NCBI RefSeq assembly: GCF_019357415.1
Contig: NZ_CP048410.1
Location: 3,560,501-3,624,500, forward strand
Reading direction: 5' to 3'
Source of the DNA: Gramella sp. MT6
GTDB lineage: Bacteria > Bacteroidota > Bacteroidia > Flavobacteriales > Flavobacteriaceae
Length of the DNA: 64,000 nt
Below, in pieces: positions 25,429-35,091 of the stretch. The notes under the pieces are model-generated. The model was not told where the DNA came from and did no database searches. It saw nothing but the letters and a program-made list of their open reading frames with translations. Each line of letters opens with the position of its first letter. Positions within the stretch are counted from its first letter, which is position 1. Made by a program: the position numbers and the translations under genes.

Positions 25429-25741
25429 GATGATTAAAATTTCTGAACTGGATGTAAGACTGGGAACGGCTACACCAACCCAGGAGCAGCTGGCAGCTCA
25501 GGCAGATATGTACCAGTTTATAATAGATACCTATCACGAATATATTCCAACGGCACAGCAATATGGTATCACGATCTGGAATGTATCAGATAATGCTAAT
25601 GAACATGAATTCTGGTTGCCAAATGAATCACCTAATTTATGGGATGCCAATTATGAAAGGAAACATGCTTACAAAGGAGTGGCCGATGGTTTGGCCGGTC
25701 GTGATGTAAGTGAAGATTTTACGGGAGAATTGGAATATTAA
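25358..25741 (+). pseudogene. 3' fragment of a GH10 endo-1,4-beta-xylanase gene
   Basis: The roughly 127 residues read as the C-terminal part of glycoside hydrolase family 10: HVSLNTSRENI, then KISELDVRLG with the catalytic nucleophile E30, then GITIWNVSDNANEHEFWLPNESPNLWD and a KHAYKGVADGL end. Full GH10 enzymes are 300 or more residues, so the first two thirds, with the acid/base glutamate and any signal peptide, are missing. It ends at a proper terminator. It is a leftover of a xylan-utilisation locus next to the HTCS regulator. Confidence 0.82.
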
Positions 25742-25769
25742 GTTTGGATTATCCAACTCTGCTTTCAAG

Positions 25770-25803
25770 AAGTACCGGATTAATTTCCGGTACTTTTTTT
25801 TTT
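25770..25803 (+). terminator. Intrinsic terminator after the GH10 fragment
   Basis: A perfect 10-bp stem (25770-25779 with 25786-25795) is followed by a run of T, 29 bp after the GH10 stop and before the convergent HTCS gene. Confidence 0.88.
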
Positions 25804-25851
25804 ATAGCTTTGGAAAGTTTCTTTTCTATAAGATTCTAATTTCAATAAAAA

Positions 25852-28800
25852 TTAACCTTCATTGACTTCTTTAGGGAGCTTTCCATAAAAATCTTTGAAG
25901 CATTTCGAAAAATATGAAGGAGAAGAGAATCCAACTTTATAACTAATTTCGCTGATAGAAATCTCGGAATTCTCCCTTAATAATTCATTGGCCCTTTCCA
26001 GCCTTATCTTTCTAATAAGCTCATTGGCAGTTAAACCGGTTAAAGCCTTTATTTTCCTATAAAGCTGACTCCTGCTCAAATTAAATTCATCTGCCAGTTT
26101 TTCTACATTTAAATTCGACTCACGAATATTTAAACGGGTGTAGTTCATGATATCCAGAATAAATTGCTGGTCTAAGGAAGTCGCATTGGGTTCCATTTCA
26201 GTATTATTCACATCACCCATATATTTATTGAACAGAAGCGCCCTATTGCTCACTAATTGCTTTAAATGCGAACGTAGGATCTTCAGTTGGAAAGGTTTAT
26301 TCAGGTACACATCTGCTCCCGCATCAAGGCCTTCCACCCAATCCTCTGTCATCGCTTTTGCGGTAAGCATAAGCACAGGAATATGACTGGTTCTGAGATC
26401 TTTTTTAAGCTCGGCACAAAACTCATAACCATCCATTTTAGGCATGATCACATCAGTAATCACCACATCTGGCATATATTTCTTAGCTTTTTCCAGCCCC
26501 ACTACCCCATCTTCGGCAACCACAATTTTATAATCTGAGGTTAGGGATTCTTTAATATAATTTCTAAGCTCGAGATTATCTTCAACTACCAATAGCGTCT
26601 TTTTCAGAGGTTCCGTATCATCCGTTTTACTGCTAGTCTCAGATCCATCTGCCTTGATCTCTACTTTTTCTTCGGTGGCCGGGTTAACTTCAGGAGCTTC
26701 CAGGTGTTCTTTATCCATTGGAATCAATATTCTGAATTTGGTACCCACCCCAACTTCACTTTCAACTTCGATTTCACCTTTATGAAGTTCCACGAAACTA
26801 CGCACTACTTCAAGACCAATCCCGGTGCCGCTGTAATACTGTTCGTTTCTGTCTTTGATCTGGTAGAAACGATCGAAAATATTCTGAATTTCATCAGGAT
26901 CAATTCCCTTCCCTGTATCTTCAATACTAATTTCCAAACCGGTGACCGGCTTCCCTGGGATCAATTTAAAAAAGTGAGACTTCTTAAAAGCCGCTGTCAT
27001 CGTAATAATGCCATTATTCCCTGTACTTTTAAAAGCATTGGAAAGAATGTTGAAAATAATCTTTTCTAGTTTTCCCCTGTCGGCATAAATAAGGTTAATT
27101 TCCTCCTCTATTTCCAGGGATAATACAATATTTCGTTGCTCTGCCTCTTCTTTAAAATAGTCCTCGATCTCCAACAAGAGTTCTTTTGCGGAGAAAGAAG
27201 TGACATTTAGCGGAATTCTGTTCACCTGAAGTTTACGGAAATCCATTAACTCATCAATCAAACGCTTTAATCGGATAGTATTTTTATTGATAACGTTCAA
27301 TTTCTTATTTACCCGACCTGAAAGAGAATTATCATTCATAATATCCTCCAGCGGACTCATAATTAAAGTCAATGGTGTTCTGAATTCATGAGAAATATTT
27401 GTGAAGAACTGAATCTTTTTATCATTTAAAGCTTCTTCCTGTAAATATCTTTCACGTTCCTGTGCGATTGCTCTCCTCGTCTTTATTCGGGAACTAATAA
27501 CACGGTAGGTTACATATATCAGTAAAAAGAATAATAGAACATATCCTAAAATGGCGATCCTGGTAAACCACCAAGGGGGAAGAACTTTTATATTCAATGA
27601 AGTTGGTTCATCATTCCATACCCCATCGCTATTTGCTGCTTTGACGTGGAAAATATAATTACCGGCGGGAAGGTTCGTATAGGTGGCACTCCTCGTATTC
27701 TGAACATAATTCCAGGAATCTTCAAAACCTTCCAGGTAATAAGCAAACTGTATCTTCTCTGGCCTGGTGTAATCTATCGCGGCATAATCTATCGTGAAAA
27801 CCGACTGCTCATGGTTTAGCTGAATTTTATCTGTTTGTGAAAGCACTTTATCCAATGGTGATTGCTCATCGCCAGGATGTACAGGTTGATTAAAGATTTT
27901 AAGGTCGCTCAGGTAAACCCGCGGAGTCTTTTCTAAAACTGAAAGATTTTCTGGATGGAAGTAATTAACTCCTTCATATGACCCAAAATATAATTTACCC
28001 TCCTCATCCTTATACACCGAATTACTGTTGAAGTCATTGCTTAAAAGACCGTCATTTATAGTGTAGTTCTTAAATTCATTTTCATCCCTGTTCAGCCTGG
28101 CGAGGCCATTATTTCCTGCTACCCAGATATTGCCGGCATCATCTTCAATGATCGAGGAGGCCGTAATTTTGTTGAAATTCATTTCAGCATCCATCCAGGT
28201 AAATGAATCTGCTTTCATATCGTACCTGCATAAACCATGACCCTCTGTCCCAATCCATAGATTTTTTGAAGAATCTTCATAAATATCCATAACCAGACTA
28301 TTATAAGGATGATCGGTATTGCTAAAAAACCTGGAAGACATGGATTCCAGGTCATAAGTATTGTTAATCACTCTTAACTTAAACAACCCTGAATTTCCCC
28401 CAAACCAGATATTATCCTCACTATCTACATAAACTGTGCGCACATCGCTATAGGTAATGCGCTCTTCCTGAAAAATATATTCATCGTAATCCTTAAATTT
28501 TTCAGTTGAAGGATTATAAGAAATGATTCCATTGGAATAAGTGCCGATCCAGATAATACCTTTTGAATCTTCGGAAAAACTTAAAATCCGATTACTCGGT
28601 AATCCTACACCTGTAGTCTTTTCAGTATAATTAATAAATTCTTTAGCACTCTCTTTTAGGAAATAAATACCATAATCCCAGGTTCCCACCCAGATGTTCC
28701 CTTTTCTATCTTTAAAAATGGTTTGTACATCTGCTGAATTGAGTCCGGTTGCAATACTATTATCAGTATTTAAAAGGTGAATAAATTCTTTTGTACGTGG

Positions 28801-30024
28801 TTTATAAACGTCTATACCTCCTCCATCCATTGCGATCCATAACCTACCCTGATCATCTTTCAGAATTCCGGTAACCGAGTTTGCCTGTAATGAATTTGAA
28901 TCATTCGGGATGCTACTAATATCCTGAAACTTATCGTACAGTTTATCGTAAATACCCAAACCGTTATTATAATAGCCAATCCAAATACGCTCCTGGTCGT
29001 CTAAAAATAACGACCAGATGGAATTTGACCTTATTCCGTCCTTAGAAAATTTATTACGCAAATAACGGTTAGAGATATTACCGTTGGCATCCAATTCGAA
29101 CATCCCATCATTCTCTGTACCGCATAGGATGGTGTTTCTTGGAGTGATTTGGAGTGACAGGACCCTTTTACTTGTAATTGGAAAATGCTGTATCACATAC
29201 CTTCCATTTTCATTCTCGTCAATTTTATAGAGCCCACTGGAAATGGTTCCCAGCCAGAGATCTCCATTTCCATCCAATTCCATTGTTTTTATGGAGGTCT
29301 CAATTTTTTCTTTCCCACTGGAAGTCATGAAATTAGCAGGAATAACTTTATTTTCATTTTTATCGAACTCGAACAGACCTTTATCTGTACCTAGAAGAAT
29401 CTTATCATCAAAAAATGACAGACTATTAATAAGCAGGTTTCTCACTTCATTGATTCCGAATATTTTAATTTTAGAAACTTTGAGGCTCTGTGGATCAACC
29501 AGGAAAATTCCATATTGGTGAGTTCCCACTAAAATATTCCCGGCTTCATCTTCGAGCATTGCCTGAACTGAAATATTAGCATTTTCTGATTCGCCAAGTG
29601 GAATATGTATGAAATTATCCTGCTCTCGATTATATAAATCCAGCCCGGTCTCTGTACCTACCCACAATCTATTTGCATTGTCTATATAAGTATAATGAAC
29701 CAGAGAATTACTAAGACTGGTACTATCCCCCTCTACATATTGATAGGAAATAAAATCGACCCCATTAAATTTATTAAGGCCAAGCCCGTTGGTGCCCATC
29801 CAAATAAATCCCTGCTCATCTTGAGAAATACTTGCAACTGCCCTCTGTGTGGGTAGATCTTCTAAAGTCTCAAATTGATATGGAGATTCTTTATTCTCCT
29901 GAGCAAAGACTAAGCTGTTAATTATAACAGTTAAAGAAAAAAGAAACAGCTTAAATTTGAATGGACTAATCACTTTTAACTCTGAACTTGAATCAGCTTT
30001 GAACGTTTTACTTTCAGCGTACAA
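25852..30024 (-). CDS. Hybrid two-component system (HTCS) regulator
   Basis: The 1390-residue protein has an N-terminal membrane segment/signal (FKLFLFSLTVIINSLVFAQ). It has 14 Reg_prop-type propeller repeats with WxG(T) motifs (two seven-bladed propellers), a Y_Y_Y domain and a membrane helix (ILGYVLLFFLLIYVTY). The histidine kinase core follows (FFTNISHEFRTPLTL and an HATPase with GTGIGLEVV), then a receiver with VVITDVIMPKMDGYEF and a C-terminal AraC helix-turn-helix. HTCS proteins sense oligosaccharides in the periplasm and switch on adjacent polysaccharide-utilisation loci. No PUL genes remain here except the GH10 fragment. Only a TTG start is available, at 30024. Confidence 0.9.
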   Translation of the reverse strand: MYAESKTFKADSSSELKVISPFKFKLFLFSLTVIINSLVFAQENKESPYQFETLEDLPTQRAVASISQDEQGFIWMGTNGLGLNKFNGVDFISYQYVEGDSTSLSNSLVHYTYIDNANRLWVGTETGLDLYNREQDNFIHIPLGESENANISVQAMLEDEAGNILVGTHQYGIFLVDPQSLKVSKIKIFGINEVRNLLINSLSFFDDKILLGTDKGLFEFDKNENKVIPANFMTSSGKEKIETSIKTMELDGNGDLWLGTISSGLYKIDENENGRYVIQHFPITSKRVLSLQITPRNTILCGTENDGMFELDANGNISNRYLRNKFSKDGIRSNSIWSLFLDDQERIWIGYYNNGLGIYDKLYDKFQDISSIPNDSNSLQANSVTGILKDDQGRLWIAMDGGGIDVYKPRTKEFIHLLNTDNSIATGLNSADVQTIFKDRKGNIWVGTWDYGIYFLKESAKEFINYTEKTTGVGLPSNRILSFSEDSKGIIWIGTYSNGIISYNPSTEKFKDYDEYIFQEERITYSDVRTVYVDSEDNIWFGGNSGLFKLRVINNTYDLESMSSRFFSNTDHPYNSLVMDIYEDSSKNLWIGTEGHGLCRYDMKADSFTWMDAEMNFNKITASSIIEDDAGNIWVAGNNGLARLNRDENEFKNYTINDGLLSNDFNSNSVYKDEEGKLYFGSYEGVNYFHPENLSVLEKTPRVYLSDLKIFNQPVHPGDEQSPLDKVLSQTDKIQLNHEQSVFTIDYAAIDYTRPEKIQFAYYLEGFEDSWNYVQNTRSATYTNLPAGNYIFHVKAANSDGVWNDEPTSLNIKVLPPWWFTRIAILGYVLLFFLLIYVTYRVISSRIKTRRAIAQERERYLQEEALNDKKIQFFTNISHEFRTPLTLIMSPLEDIMNDNSLSGRVNKKLNVINKNTIRLKRLIDELMDFRKLQVNRIPLNVTSFSAKELLLEIEDYFKEEAEQRNIVLSLEIEEEINLIYADRGKLEKIIFNILSNAFKSTGNNGIITMTAAFKKSHFFKLIPGKPVTGLEISIEDTGKGIDPDEIQNIFDRFYQIKDRNEQYYSGTGIGLEVVRSFVELHKGEIEVESEVGVGTKFRILIPMDKEHLEAPEVNPATEEKVEIKADGSETSSKTDDTEPLKKTLLVVEDNLELRNYIKESLTSDYKIVVAEDGVVGLEKAKKYMPDVVITDVIMPKMDGYEFCAELKKDLRTSHIPVLMLTAKAMTEDWVEGLDAGADVYLNKPFQLKILRSHLKQLVSNRALLFNKYMGDVNNTEMEPNATSLDQQFILDIMNYTRLNIRESNLNVEKLADEFNLSRSQLYRKIKALTGLTANELIRKIRLERANELLRENSEISISEISYKVGFSSPSYFSKCFKDFYGKLPKEVNEG

Positions 30025-30256
30025 TTGGAATATTTTGTTGGAATATAGGAATACTTTAATTTAAAAGGTCAAAATCCACCCATGCTTTTCTAAAAAAGAA
30101 ACTTATTTACCCTACAATAATAAACTTCATCAATCTGAATTTCAACTTTTCTATCACTGAAATTATTGTTGAGATAAAAATTTAAGAAGGATTAATTTAA
30201 ACTCTTCAATGATCAGCATTTAAGGAATTTGGGCCAAACTAGTAAATTGCGTGAAA

Positions 30257-30291
30257 TAAAAAACTCTGGTAATCAAAAGACTACCAGAGTT
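30257..30291 (-). terminator. Terminator of tRNA-Pro(GGG)
   Basis: A perfect 10-bp stem (30262-30271 with 30282-30291) with an A-run on the plus strand serves as a T-run for minus-strand transcription. It sits 26 bp after the tRNA 3' end. Confidence 0.85.
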
Positions 30292-30312
30292 CAAACTTTT
30301 AATAATAAGCTT

Positions 30313-30390
<78 letters not shown>

Positions 30391-30440
30391 ATTGTGGATT
30401 GCAAATTAAACTTCTTTATTTCAATTTTCAAAAATAAAGC

Positions 30441-31283
30441 TTAACTAAAATGTTCCATAAAGTGATCTGGATGAGCACCGGTTCTGGTGTTGTCATTAAG
30501 GGCATCTATCTTACGCATATCATCTAAAGACAATTCAAAATCAAAGACATTTGAATTCTCAATGATCCTCTCCTTATGCACACTTTTTGGAATAGTTGTA
30601 ACTCCTTTTTGCAGATCCCATCTAAGAACAATTTGAGCCGCAGATTTGCCGTATTTTTCCGCAAGTTCTTTTATAACATCATTCTTGAGGATTTCACCTC
30701 TCATTAAGGGAGACCATGCCTGGTAATGAATATTATTCTTTTTACAATAATCTATGAGCTCTTGCTGAATTAATTTGGGATGAAATTCATTTTGCAGAAC
30801 CATGGGTTGTACGCCTCCAAGTTCTTTAAAACTTTCCAGGTGATGTTCCAAACAATTACTAACACCAATTGCTTTAATTGAACCTTCAGCGTAGAGGTCC
30901 TGCATAATTTGCCAGGTATCCAGAAATTTACCCGGTACCGGCCAGTGAATTAAGTAAAGATCAAGATATTCCAGGCCCATCTTTTCCAGAGTATCATTGA
31001 ATGCCTTACGGGTAGAACCTTTTCCCTGATCATCGATCCATATTTTAGAAGTTACAAAGATCTCCTCTCTTGGAATTTCACTATTTCGTATCGCTTCTCC
31101 TACGCCTTCTTCATTTCCGTAAAAAGCAGCGGTATCTATTAGACGGTATCCAGCTTCCAGGGCATGCTGAATAGAAGTTTTAACTTCCTCCCCATTATCA
31201 GCCTTATAAACGCCAAGTCCTAAATAAGGCATCTCCACTTCATTTGCAAGCTTCACTTTTCCCTGAATGTTGGTAATTTTCAT
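30441..31283 (-). CDS. Aldo/keto reductase
   Basis: The 280-residue protein has the AKR catalytic tetrad: D50, Y55 (DTAAFYGNE), K80 (VTSKIW) and H113 (LIHWPVPG). It also has the C-terminal RWDLQKGVTTIPKSVH NADPH-binding region. The size and motifs are those of the cytosolic 2,5-diketogluconate reductase-like branch, which reduces aldehydes and keto-sugars with NADPH. The true substrate is not known. It lies just downstream (on the minus strand) of the hydrolase gene and may be cotranscribed with it. Confidence 0.9.
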   Translation of the reverse strand: MKITNIQGKVKLANEVEMPYLGLGVYKADNGEEVKTSIQHALEAGYRLIDTAAFYGNEEGVGEAIRNSEIPREEIFVTSKIWIDDQGKGSTRKAFNDTLEKMGLEYLDLYLIHWPVPGKFLDTWQIMQDLYAEGSIKAIGVSNCLEHHLESFKELGGVQPMVLQNEFHPKLIQQELIDYCKKNNIHYQAWSPLMRGEILKNDVIKELAEKYGKSAAQIVLRWDLQKGVTTIPKSVHKERIIENSNVFDFELSLDDMRKIDALNDNTRTGAHPDHFMEHFS

Positions 31284-31335
31284 TTCTGAATTTTTTAGAT
31301 TAATTACTTAGAACCCTAAAAATAATACTCCTGCT

Positions 31336-32247
31336 TTACTTAACTTCTTCTGAATTCGCTTTTAAAAAATCTTTAACCTCTTTTAAGTAAATATCCGGCC
31401 TATCCAGCCAACCGTAATGTCCACATTCAGGCATGACCACCAACCTGGAGTTAGGTAAAATTTCATGAGCTTCTTCAGCGATATCAATAGGTACTACGTC
31501 CTGTAATCCATGAAGGATCAATACTTTTTTATTAAAACTCTGCATTTCAGCAGTCTTATCAAAATTGGCAGACCGCATATTATTCCAGATCAACGAATTT
31601 AAATCACGATCTACTTCCAGTAACCTTGCAGCAATGGTTGCTTCATTTTCAGATCCAAACAAATAGGCCTTTGCCATGTAAGAAGCTCTTTTCTTTACCA
31701 AATAAGGATTTGCGGAGTTAGTATTCATTAAGGCTAAATAATGTATAAGGCTATCATTTTCGGCTTCAGTGAGGCGGTTAGTAATACTAAACCTATTTGC
31801 GTTTCTTAAACTCATGCCTCCACTATGAGACTGGATTATTGCCTGAACCCGTTCAGGATATTCTGCGGTATAAGCATAAGCCAGCATTCCGCCAAAAGAA
31901 TGCCCTAGCAAGATCCATCGCTCATATCCAAGTTCCTTCCTAAGATTTTCAATATCTTCAACCATAAGATCCATGGTGAAATTTGAAGGATCTCGGTGTT
32001 TCATTTCGGTTCCTGTTGTTCCCCTTTGATCATAAATGATAGTTGTGTTATCTTCAGAAAACAACTTTGCTAATGGCGCAAATCCATTACTGTTCATTCC
32101 CGGTCCGCCATTAATAATTAAAACAGGATAGCCACTACCAAAGACTTTGTAATTGGTTTGAAATCTTTTCTTATCAAATTCCTGCTCCTGACCCCGCACA
32201 TAAGAGCCCAATAAGATCATTAGTAAAATAAAAAAATGAAAATGCAT
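31336..32247 (-). CDS. Secreted alpha/beta hydrolase, proline iminopeptidase-like
   Basis: The 303-residue protein has a signal peptide (MHFHFFILLMILLGSYVRGQ). It has an oxyanion INGGPG motif (45-50), DQRG, the nucleophile S117 in GHSFGG, and a C-terminal PECGHYGW with the likely catalytic histidine. These are the motifs of the proline iminopeptidase (S33) group, though related esterases share them. It is probably a periplasmic aminopeptidase or hydrolase. It may be in an operon with the aldo/keto reductase. Confidence 0.8.
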   Translation of the reverse strand: MHFHFFILLMILLGSYVRGQEQEFDKKRFQTNYKVFGSGYPVLIINGGPGMNSNGFAPLAKLFSEDNTTIIYDQRGTTGTEMKHRDPSNFTMDLMVEDIENLRKELGYERWILLGHSFGGMLAYAYTAEYPERVQAIIQSHSGGMSLRNANRFSITNRLTEAENDSLIHYLALMNTNSANPYLVKKRASYMAKAYLFGSENEATIAARLLEVDRDLNSLIWNNMRSANFDKTAEMQSFNKKVLILHGLQDVVPIDIAEEAHEILPNSRLVVMPECGHYGWLDRPDIYLKEVKDFLKANSEEVK

Positions 32248-32398
32248 ATCGAAAATTTCTTAAAATTAGCTAATCCAAAATAAAGAATGCTTGTTCCAGA
32301 ATTAACGTCTGATATTAAAAATTTAAAAGTCAACCATTACTTTAAAGAAAATCTTTCATAATTGCTATCTTCACGGCCGTTTCCCCAAACTAACTTAA

Positions 32399-33643
32399 AT
32401 GATCAGAAAGTTTTTTCTTTTAATTATCCTGCTTGTTTCCGTGTGTGGGTTCTCCCAGGAAATTCAGGAAAAAAATACAGATAGTTTATATTTCCAGGGT
32501 CTGAAATTCTATAAAAACCAGGAATTTAAAACTTCACTTGCATACACCAATCGCGGGTTAGAATTAGCTCCGGAATACCACGACATAAGGATATTAAGAG
32601 TCCGTAATTACTGGGCTCTTGATATGATCCAGAATGCCACCAGCGACCTTGAGTTTCTTTTGGCTGAAGCTGAAGACTATCCAGGTGTTAGAGAACTTGT
32701 ACTCAGACAAACCAAATTGCTTAAGGATCCCGAAACAGCTTTAAAATTTTTAAATAAAATAGAAGAAACCGGCAGTTTGAGTACGAATTCACGGATCCTC
32801 AAATCGCAATTATTACTGGAAAACAAACAGAAATCTGAATCCCGGGAAATCGCACTGGAATTATTTAATGATCCAGATCTCGATGAAAAAGACCGGTATT
32901 TACTTCAGAATATTCTGAAAAGGACCATTAGCAATGAAATTGGGATCAATTACCAATACATTTACTTTAGTGATAGCTACAACCGTGAGGCCTGGCAAAC
33001 CATTAGCCCTGAATTTCAACATTATTTCAATCGTACAGCAGTTATTGCCCGTCTGAATTATAATGACCGAGGTTACCAGAATGGGACTTTATATGAACTT
33101 GAGGCATACCCTGTATTTAGTGACAAGGTATATTCTTTCCTTAACGTAGGAATTTCCAATGGCTCATTATATCCAGATCTAAGGACCAGTGCATCTATAT
33201 TCGTGAATTTTCTTCGGAAATTTGAATTTGAAGCAGGTGGTCGACTTTTACATTTTTCAGACCAGGATTATTTTTCTGCCATTGCAGGACTTACGATGTA
33301 TCAGGGAAAATTCTATCTGAATACCAGAATATTTATGGGACCGGAGATCAATGACCAGTATACGCAGAATTACCAGTTGAATGTTCGTTACTATCTGAAT
33401 AATACAGACAACTTTCTAATGCTTCGTTTGGGAACAGGAATTTCTCCAGATGAAAGTACGATCTTCACCCAGGTACAGGAAAATCCGGGACTGGAAGCCT
33501 ATTACTCGAATCTTGGAATAAATTTCACCATAGGACCACGCCATATTATCCAGGCAGGGATTGGATATTTGTTTGAAGATATAACGAGCGAAAAAGAAGG
33601 TGACCAGGCAATAGGAAATATTGGATATAGATTCAGGTTTTAA
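32399..33643 (+). CDS. TPR plus YaiO-family outer-membrane beta-barrel protein
   Basis: The 414-residue protein has a signal peptide (FLLIILLVSVCGFSQ). A TPR-like helical region spans about residues 25-170. A C-terminal region of about 230 residues alternates strands ending in GNIGYRFRF, typical of YaiO-family outer-membrane barrels. In other bacteria such barrels accompany exopolysaccharide synthesis genes. It ends by overlapping the convergent glycosyltransferase gene by 4 bp. It likely exports or anchors the product of the neighbouring glycosyltransferase. Confidence 0.8.
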   Translation: MIRKFFLLIILLVSVCGFSQEIQEKNTDSLYFQGLKFYKNQEFKTSLAYTNRGLELAPEYHDIRILRVRNYWALDMIQNATSDLEFLLAEAEDYPGVRELVLRQTKLLKDPETALKFLNKIEETGSLSTNSRILKSQLLLENKQKSESREIALELFNDPDLDEKDRYLLQNILKRTISNEIGINYQYIYFSDSYNREAWQTISPEFQHYFNRTAVIARLNYNDRGYQNGTLYELEAYPVFSDKVYSFLNVGISNGSLYPDLRTSASIFVNFLRKFEFEAGGRLLHFSDQDYFSAIAGLTMYQGKFYLNTRIFMGPEINDQYTQNYQLNVRYYLNNTDNFLMLRLGTGISPDESTIFTQVQENPGLEAYYSNLGINFTIGPRHIIQAGIGYLFEDITSEKEGDQAIGNIGYRFRF

Positions 33644-35091
33644 GAATCTGAAACTTTGAATCCCTTTCTTGTCATAGTTCCCCAACCGGATTTTATACCA
33701 AAGATCTTTTTATAGTAACCTTTCATCTGTCCGTACACCAGTATGGGGTGGTATAGGAAAGGTTCAAGATAAGCGGCCAGTAATAATTCTATGATCTGCT
33801 TAGGTTTATGATAATGATCAAAATTCTTAACATACATAAAGATCGCTGCCGTAGAAAATACACATCCTATCAGATAGGCAGCTGTAAATAGCAAGATTGC
33901 CATAGGCCAGTTGATCATTCCGAAAAAAGCGAATGCTATAATGCAAATAACACCAAGGAATTCAACAATTGGTGCACCAAACTCGAAGAACAACCAATAT
34001 GGATAAAAAATTAATCCCATGTAGCGATACTTACGATTGAGAAATAGCTTACGATGCATCTTCAGGGTCTCCCATAGCCCCCTCGCCCATCGATCTCTTT
34101 GTTTAATCAAGATACTGTGATCTGGCGGACCTTCAGTCCAGCAAAGCGTTTCTGGAAGATATACCACTTTATAGGGTAATTTCTTCTCTTCCATAAGCAT
34201 GCGAAGTCGAATACAAAGTTCAAGATCTTCTCCAACGGTCTTCGCGTCAAAACCATTCACCTCAATAACTCTTTTCCTGGGATACATCCCAAATGCACCG
34301 GAGACAAGCATGAGACCGTTGATCTCGCTCCAGGCCATTCTACCTAATAAGAATGCCCTGATATATTCTACGACCTGCACCATAGGCACCAGATTGTCAG
34401 GAAGTCTCAATTCCTTGAGAACGCCATTCTTAATTACAGAATCATTGGCAATTCCAATTCCACCGCCACAGGCGATAACTTCCTTTTCATTTTCTTCCAG
34501 GTATGGCCTCACCATTTTTAAAAGAGCATCCTGTTCTATGATACAATCGGCATCTGTACAAACTACCAATTCAGAAGAAGCAAAGTTTATCCCTGCATTC
34601 AACGCGTCTGCCCGTCCACCGTTATTTTTATCCAATACGGTAAGATGAGTATATTTTGAAAGTTTGCTGCGATAAAAATACTTTACTGAAGCCGTTGGAA
34701 TAGGCTGTGTGATAAACGTCGCGTCCCTGCGTTCCAGCTGAAATTCTTCAATAAGCTGCTCCAGAGAATCATCTTTACTACCATCGTTAACCAGGATCAG
34801 TTCATAATATGGATATTGAATGGATAGCAAGGACTTCACATTTTCTATGATCGTTAATCCTTCATTGTATGCCGGAGCTATAACCGATATCGAAGGAATA
34901 TCTGTAGCACTTACAATATCATTTACCTGTAAGAATAGAGATTTTCTTTTATTCCTTTTTATGGCGCGGCTTGCCAGGACCACCCCACTAAAGTAAAAGG
35001 TCATTAATATTATTCCATAGAAAAAGAATATATAGTTCGCCGCCAGGAAAACATACTCACTGCTGAAAAATTCTCTTAGGCTACTCAACAT
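33640..35091 (-). CDS. Membrane family 2 glycosyltransferase (processive synthase-like)
   Basis: The 483-residue protein has an N-terminal membrane segment (FFFYGIILMTFYFSG). A GT2 domain follows with APAYNEG, VNDGSKDDS, CTDADC (the DxD) and QRDRWARG (QxxRW). At least three C-terminal membrane helices (about residues 350-440) complete it. This is the layout of processive synthases such as PgaC or hyaluronan synthase. The acceptor and sugar are unknown. It is the last gene of the receiver-HEAT-GT operon, overlapping the HEAT gene by 11 bp. Confidence 0.88.
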   Translation of the reverse strand: MLSSLREFFSSEYVFLAANYIFFFYGIILMTFYFSGVVLASRAIKRNKRKSLFLQVNDIVSATDIPSISVIAPAYNEGLTIIENVKSLLSIQYPYYELILVNDGSKDDSLEQLIEEFQLERRDATFITQPIPTASVKYFYRSKLSKYTHLTVLDKNNGGRADALNAGINFASSELVVCTDADCIIEQDALLKMVRPYLEENEKEVIACGGGIGIANDSVIKNGVLKELRLPDNLVPMVQVVEYIRAFLLGRMAWSEINGLMLVSGAFGMYPRKRVIEVNGFDAKTVGEDLELCIRLRMLMEEKKLPYKVVYLPETLCWTEGPPDHSILIKQRDRWARGLWETLKMHRKLFLNRKYRYMGLIFYPYWLFFEFGAPIVEFLGVICIIAFAFFGMINWPMAILLFTAAYLIGCVFSTAAIFMYVKNFDHYHKPKQIIELLLAAYLEPFLYHPILVYGQMKGYYKKIFGIKSGWGTMTRKGFKVSDS

